Shown here in pieces: positions 5,042-5,433 of a stretch of 5,433 bases of DNA; positions within the stretch are counted from its first letter, which is position 1, and every line of letters starts with the position of its first letter. The DNA lies in the NCBI GenBank assembly GCA_030641695.1, contig DAOWGY010000292.1:1-5433 (forward strand). The letters are read 5' to 3'. Source of the stretch: Gammaproteobacteria bacterium. Lineage in GTDB: Bacteria; Pseudomonadota; Gammaproteobacteria; Steroidobacterales; Woeseiaceae. A program made the position numbers and the translations under genes. The notes beneath the pieces are model-generated. The model worked only from the letters and a program-made list of their open reading frames with translations, did not search any database and was not told where the DNA came from.

Positions 5042-5433
5042 ATGAAATACCTGCACACGATGGTCCGAGTTAGCGATGTCGATGCGTCTCTGGATTTCTA
5101 CTGCAACAAGCTCGGGCTGGTGGAGCTCAGGCGTTTTGACAGCGAACAGGGACGCTTCTCACTAATATTTCTCGCAGCGCCCGGCGACGAAGAAGCACAG
5201 CTCGAATTGACCCACAACTGGGATCCTGAAGAGTACGACGAAGGGCGTAACTTTGGTCACCTGGCCTATCAGGTCGACGACATCTACGCGCTATGCCAGA
5301 CCCTGATGGACGCCGGCGTCACTATCAATCGCCCGCCACGCGACGGCCACATGGCGTTCGTGCGCTCTCCCGACGAAATCTCGATCGAGCTACTGCAAAA
5401 AGGCGATGCCCTGCCCGCGCAGGAACCCTGGGC
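5042..5433 (+). CDS. gloA: Lactoylglutathione lyase (glyoxalase I), 3' end cut by window
   Basis: Glyoxalase I isomerises the glutathione-methylglyoxal hemithioacetal to S-D-lactoylglutathione in the cytoplasm, the first step of methylglyoxal detoxification. The visible 130 residues contain both VOC modules. The four metal ligands fall where expected by comparison with E. coli GloA: H5 (LHTMVRV), E55 (LELTHNW), H73 (FGHLAY) and E116 (SIELL). The first module ends near THNWDPEEYDEG and the second begins with NFGHLAYQVDD. Compared with E. coli GloA the segment before the last ligand is a few residues shorter (PPRDGHMAFVRSPDE), a form I recall from other proteobacterial VOC proteins. The sequence reaches the window end with no stop codon; at about the usual family length of 135 residues, only the tail is probably missing. 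It is divergent from the HAD gene. Confidence 0.93.
   Translation, partial: MKYLHTMVRVSDVDASLDFYCNKLGLVELRRFDSEQGRFSLIFLAAPGDEEAQLELTHNWDPEEYDEGRNFGHLAYQVDDIYALCQTLMDAGVTINRPPRDGHMAFVRSPDEISIELLQKGDALPAQEPW

Noticed and set aside
4969..5058. Upstream extension of the HAD gene to 5058
   Set aside because: It would add 30 residues before the DxD motif and overlap the divergent glyoxalase start; the GTG at 4968 fits family length better.

Overview
The window looks like an ordinary chromosomal stretch from a gammaproteobacterium. It has moderately high G+C and dense genes. The start of a SohB-type inner-membrane peptidase, a YigB-type HAD phosphatase and a nickel/zinc-type glyoxalase I are all close to gammaproteobacterial forms. 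I cannot name the genus. The lipoyl synthase is the exception: its diagnostic motifs resemble mitochondrial LIAS more than the usual proteobacterial LipA.

Layout, left to right. (1) Positions 1-1121, minus strand: lipA followed after 36 bp by the first 25 codons of sohB, which runs off the left edge. (2) Positions 1122-1361: a non-coding stretch holding two REP-like hairpins in inverted orientation (1185-1210 and 1268-1293) and a strong rho-independent terminator (1293-1317). The terminator ends a small minus-strand gene at 1362-1559 that encodes an unrecognised 65-residue protein. (3) Positions 1560-1879: a 320-bp divergent regulatory region with a CRP-like dyad, a 12-bp palindrome, a tandem 10-bp repeat, and an inverted repeat that could pair with the ribosome binding site of the next gene. 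(4) Positions 1880-3346, plus strand: a secreted periplasmic protein with three ~70-residue helical repeats, a coiled coil and a C-terminal OmpA-type peptidoglycan-binding domain. (5) Positions 3350-4968, minus strand: a HAD phosphatase translationally coupled through a 4-bp GTGA overlap to an alpha/beta hydrolase. Its 3' end lies 3 bp from the end of the OmpA-family gene. (6) Positions 5042-5433, plus strand: glyoxalase I, divergent from the HAD gene and cut by the right edge.

The genes do not form one pathway. They cover lipoate cofactor synthesis, envelope proteolysis, cell-wall attachment, small-molecule phosphatase and hydrolase activities, and methylglyoxal detoxification. I see no defence system, phage, IS transposase, CRISPR array, rRNA or tRNA. 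The most unusual material is non-coding (the REP pair abutting a terminator and the possible RBS-masking leader), together with the LIAS-like lipA and the three-repeat OmpA-family protein.
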